DNA from: Rhabdothermincola_A sp041688815
GTDB lineage: Bacteria; Actinomycetota; Acidimicrobiia; Acidimicrobiales; Acidimicrobilacustridaceae
Assembly (NCBI GenBank): GCA_041688815.1
Contig: JBDNHK010000090.1
Coordinates: 1-46,065 of the forward strand
Reading direction: 5' to 3'
DNA length: 46,065 nucleotides
This document shows positions 45,463 through 46,065 of this stretch, one piece after another. Both the position numbers and the translations under genes were made by a program. The notes beneath the pieces were generated by a model that worked only from the letters and a program-made list of their open reading frames with translations, was not told the DNA's origin and did no database searches. Within the stretch, counting starts at the first letter, position 1, and each line of letters opens with the position of its first letter.

Positions 45463-45861
45463 CTACTTGCTCGAGTCGGCGTGTGTCGCCAGCGACGTGT
45501 GCCGGGCCAGGGCTGCGAAGTCGGCGTCGGCGTGGAGGACCGGCGCATTCGACCGTACGGCGACCGCGGCGATCAGGCAGTCGATGAGCTTGCGTACGGT
45601 CTCCCCGTTGCGACGGCATGTTCGGTAGAGCGCGGCGGCGTGGTCGTAGTCCTCGGCGACGATGGGCACGAGCGTGGCCCGAGCGAGCAGGCCGCGTAGT
45701 TGGGCGAGGTGCTGTTCGTCGCGGGCCCCCGCCAGTACCTCCATGCTGATCGCGTCGCAGATCGCGAGGTCGGCACCGAGGAGATCGTCGACGGTGTTGC
45801 AGACCTTGGATCCGGTGTCGCGCAGGAACTCGATCCAGGCCGAGGTGTCGATGATGATCAT
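45463..45861 (-). CDS. vapC: VapC-type PIN-domain toxin ribonuclease
   Basis: This 132-residue PIN-domain protein has the acidic metal site spread over D5 (MIIIDTSAW), E41 (ISMEVLAG), the Asp of KLIDCLIAA and the Asp pair in HADADFAAL, all intact. VapC toxins cut tRNA or rRNA when not bound by their antitoxin. It overlaps vapB by 4 bp (ATGA at 45858-45861), so the two are co-translated. The gene ends 88 bp from a tRNA-Val on the other strand. Confidence 0.92.
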   Translation of the reverse strand: MIIIDTSAWIEFLRDTGSKVCNTVDDLLGADLAICDAISMEVLAGARDEQHLAQLRGLLARATLVPIVAEDYDHAAALYRTCRRNGETVRKLIDCLIAAVAVRSNAPVLHADADFAALARHTSLATHADSSK

Positions 45862-46061
45862 CGGGCGCGGCTGGCCCTCATCTGGTCGAGGTCACCGTCC
45901 CATCCCGAGCCCCGCAGGCGGCGAGCGTCGTCCAGATCGAGCGGCTCAGCGGCGAGACGGCGCAGGGCCAGGTTGACGGCGTCGCGCTTGGAACTCAGGT
46001 GGTAGCGCTCCATGACAGCCCGACAGGCGGCGTCATCCAGGTCAATGTTGGTGCGTGACAT
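45858..46061 (-). CDS. vapB: VapB-type antitoxin, ribbon-helix-helix
   Basis: This 67-residue protein begins MSRTNIDLDDAACRAVMERY, the N-terminal beta strand and helices of an RHH DNA-binding domain. A short acidic and Trp-containing tail (SGWDGDLDQMRASR) normally wraps the VapC active site. It lies upstream of vapC in a 4-bp overlap and probably autoregulates the operon. The promoter lies at or beyond the right edge of the window. Confidence 0.9.
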   Translation of the reverse strand: MSRTNIDLDDAACRAVMERYHLSSKRDAVNLALRRLAAEPLDLDDARRLRGSGWDGDLDQMRASRAR

Positions 46062-46065
46062 ACAC

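Noticed and set aside
1..46065. CRISPR array, insertion sequence, prophage or rRNA operon
   Set aside because: No regularly spaced repeats, transposase or integrase frames, phage structural genes or rRNA sequence were seen on either strand.

Overview
The window is 46 kb of high-GC, densely packed bacterial DNA. Genes abut or overlap by 4 bp (ATGA or GTGA), GTG starts are common, and both strands are used. Gene order and content point to an actinobacterium. Evidence includes the cluster radical SAM pair, Rne/Rng, rplU, rpmA, obgE, proB and proA, the set nadD, LytR_C protein and rsfS, a class II DAHP synthase, a BldD-type regulator, a FolP2-type DHPS homologue and a PAC2 protein. A member of class Acidimicrobiia or a relative is my best guess. 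This is inference, because there is no rRNA here and no search was run.

Layout. 1-8825: the 3' end of a B12-type radical SAM gene, its DUF2344 partner, RNase E/G, ribosomal proteins L21 and L27, a truncated gene remnant, dGTPase (minus), ObgE and ProB. 8837-11882 (minus): a PspA-like protein, the lipid II flippase MurJ and a coiled-coil partner. 11993-15744: ProA, then a MoxR ATPase with a VWA protein. 15784-20582 (minus): APS reductase, sulfite/nitrite reductase, class II DAHP synthase and a sigma-70 factor. 20841-25841: NadD, a degenerate LCP/LytR_C protein, RsfS, tRNA-Ala(GGC) and LeuRS. 25872-28780 (minus): a PAC2 protein, a membrane coiled-coil protein and a phosphotransferase. 28886-34411: a thioredoxin/TPR protein, ComEA, ComEC, a FolP2-like protein and HolA. 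34514-41500: S20 (minus), LepA, HrcA, DnaJ, RsmE, BldD-like and HemW. 41571-46061: a minus-strand LysM/pseudokinase pair, a membrane DnaJ-domain protein, a VOC protein, tRNA-Val(CAC) and a VapBC module.

How the parts fit. Most of the window is housekeeping: translation and ribosome assembly (L21, L27, Obg, RsfS, RsmE, S20, LepA, LeuRS, two tRNAs), proline synthesis split over proB and proA, NAD synthesis, sulfate reduction, aromatic amino acid entry, DNA uptake, replication clamp loading and protein folding. The most distinctive genome-wide signal is promoter architecture. At eleven genes a TANNNT -10 hexamer ends only 6-9 nt before the start codon, which predicts leaderless mRNAs.

The least explained unit is the two-gene operon 41571-44011. 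It encodes a membrane-anchored pseudokinase, with both the HRD and DFG aspartates lost, and a multi-pass protein with a C-terminal LysM domain. It lies beside a strikingly AT-rich 47-bp island. Other notable departures are a BldD homologue with an altered c-di-GMP signature, an Obg with an unusual G4 motif, a ComEC whose nuclease-like domain lacks its metal ligands, a FolP homologue lacking the normal substrate-loop motif, and a gene remnant fused in frame behind the rpmA stop codon.
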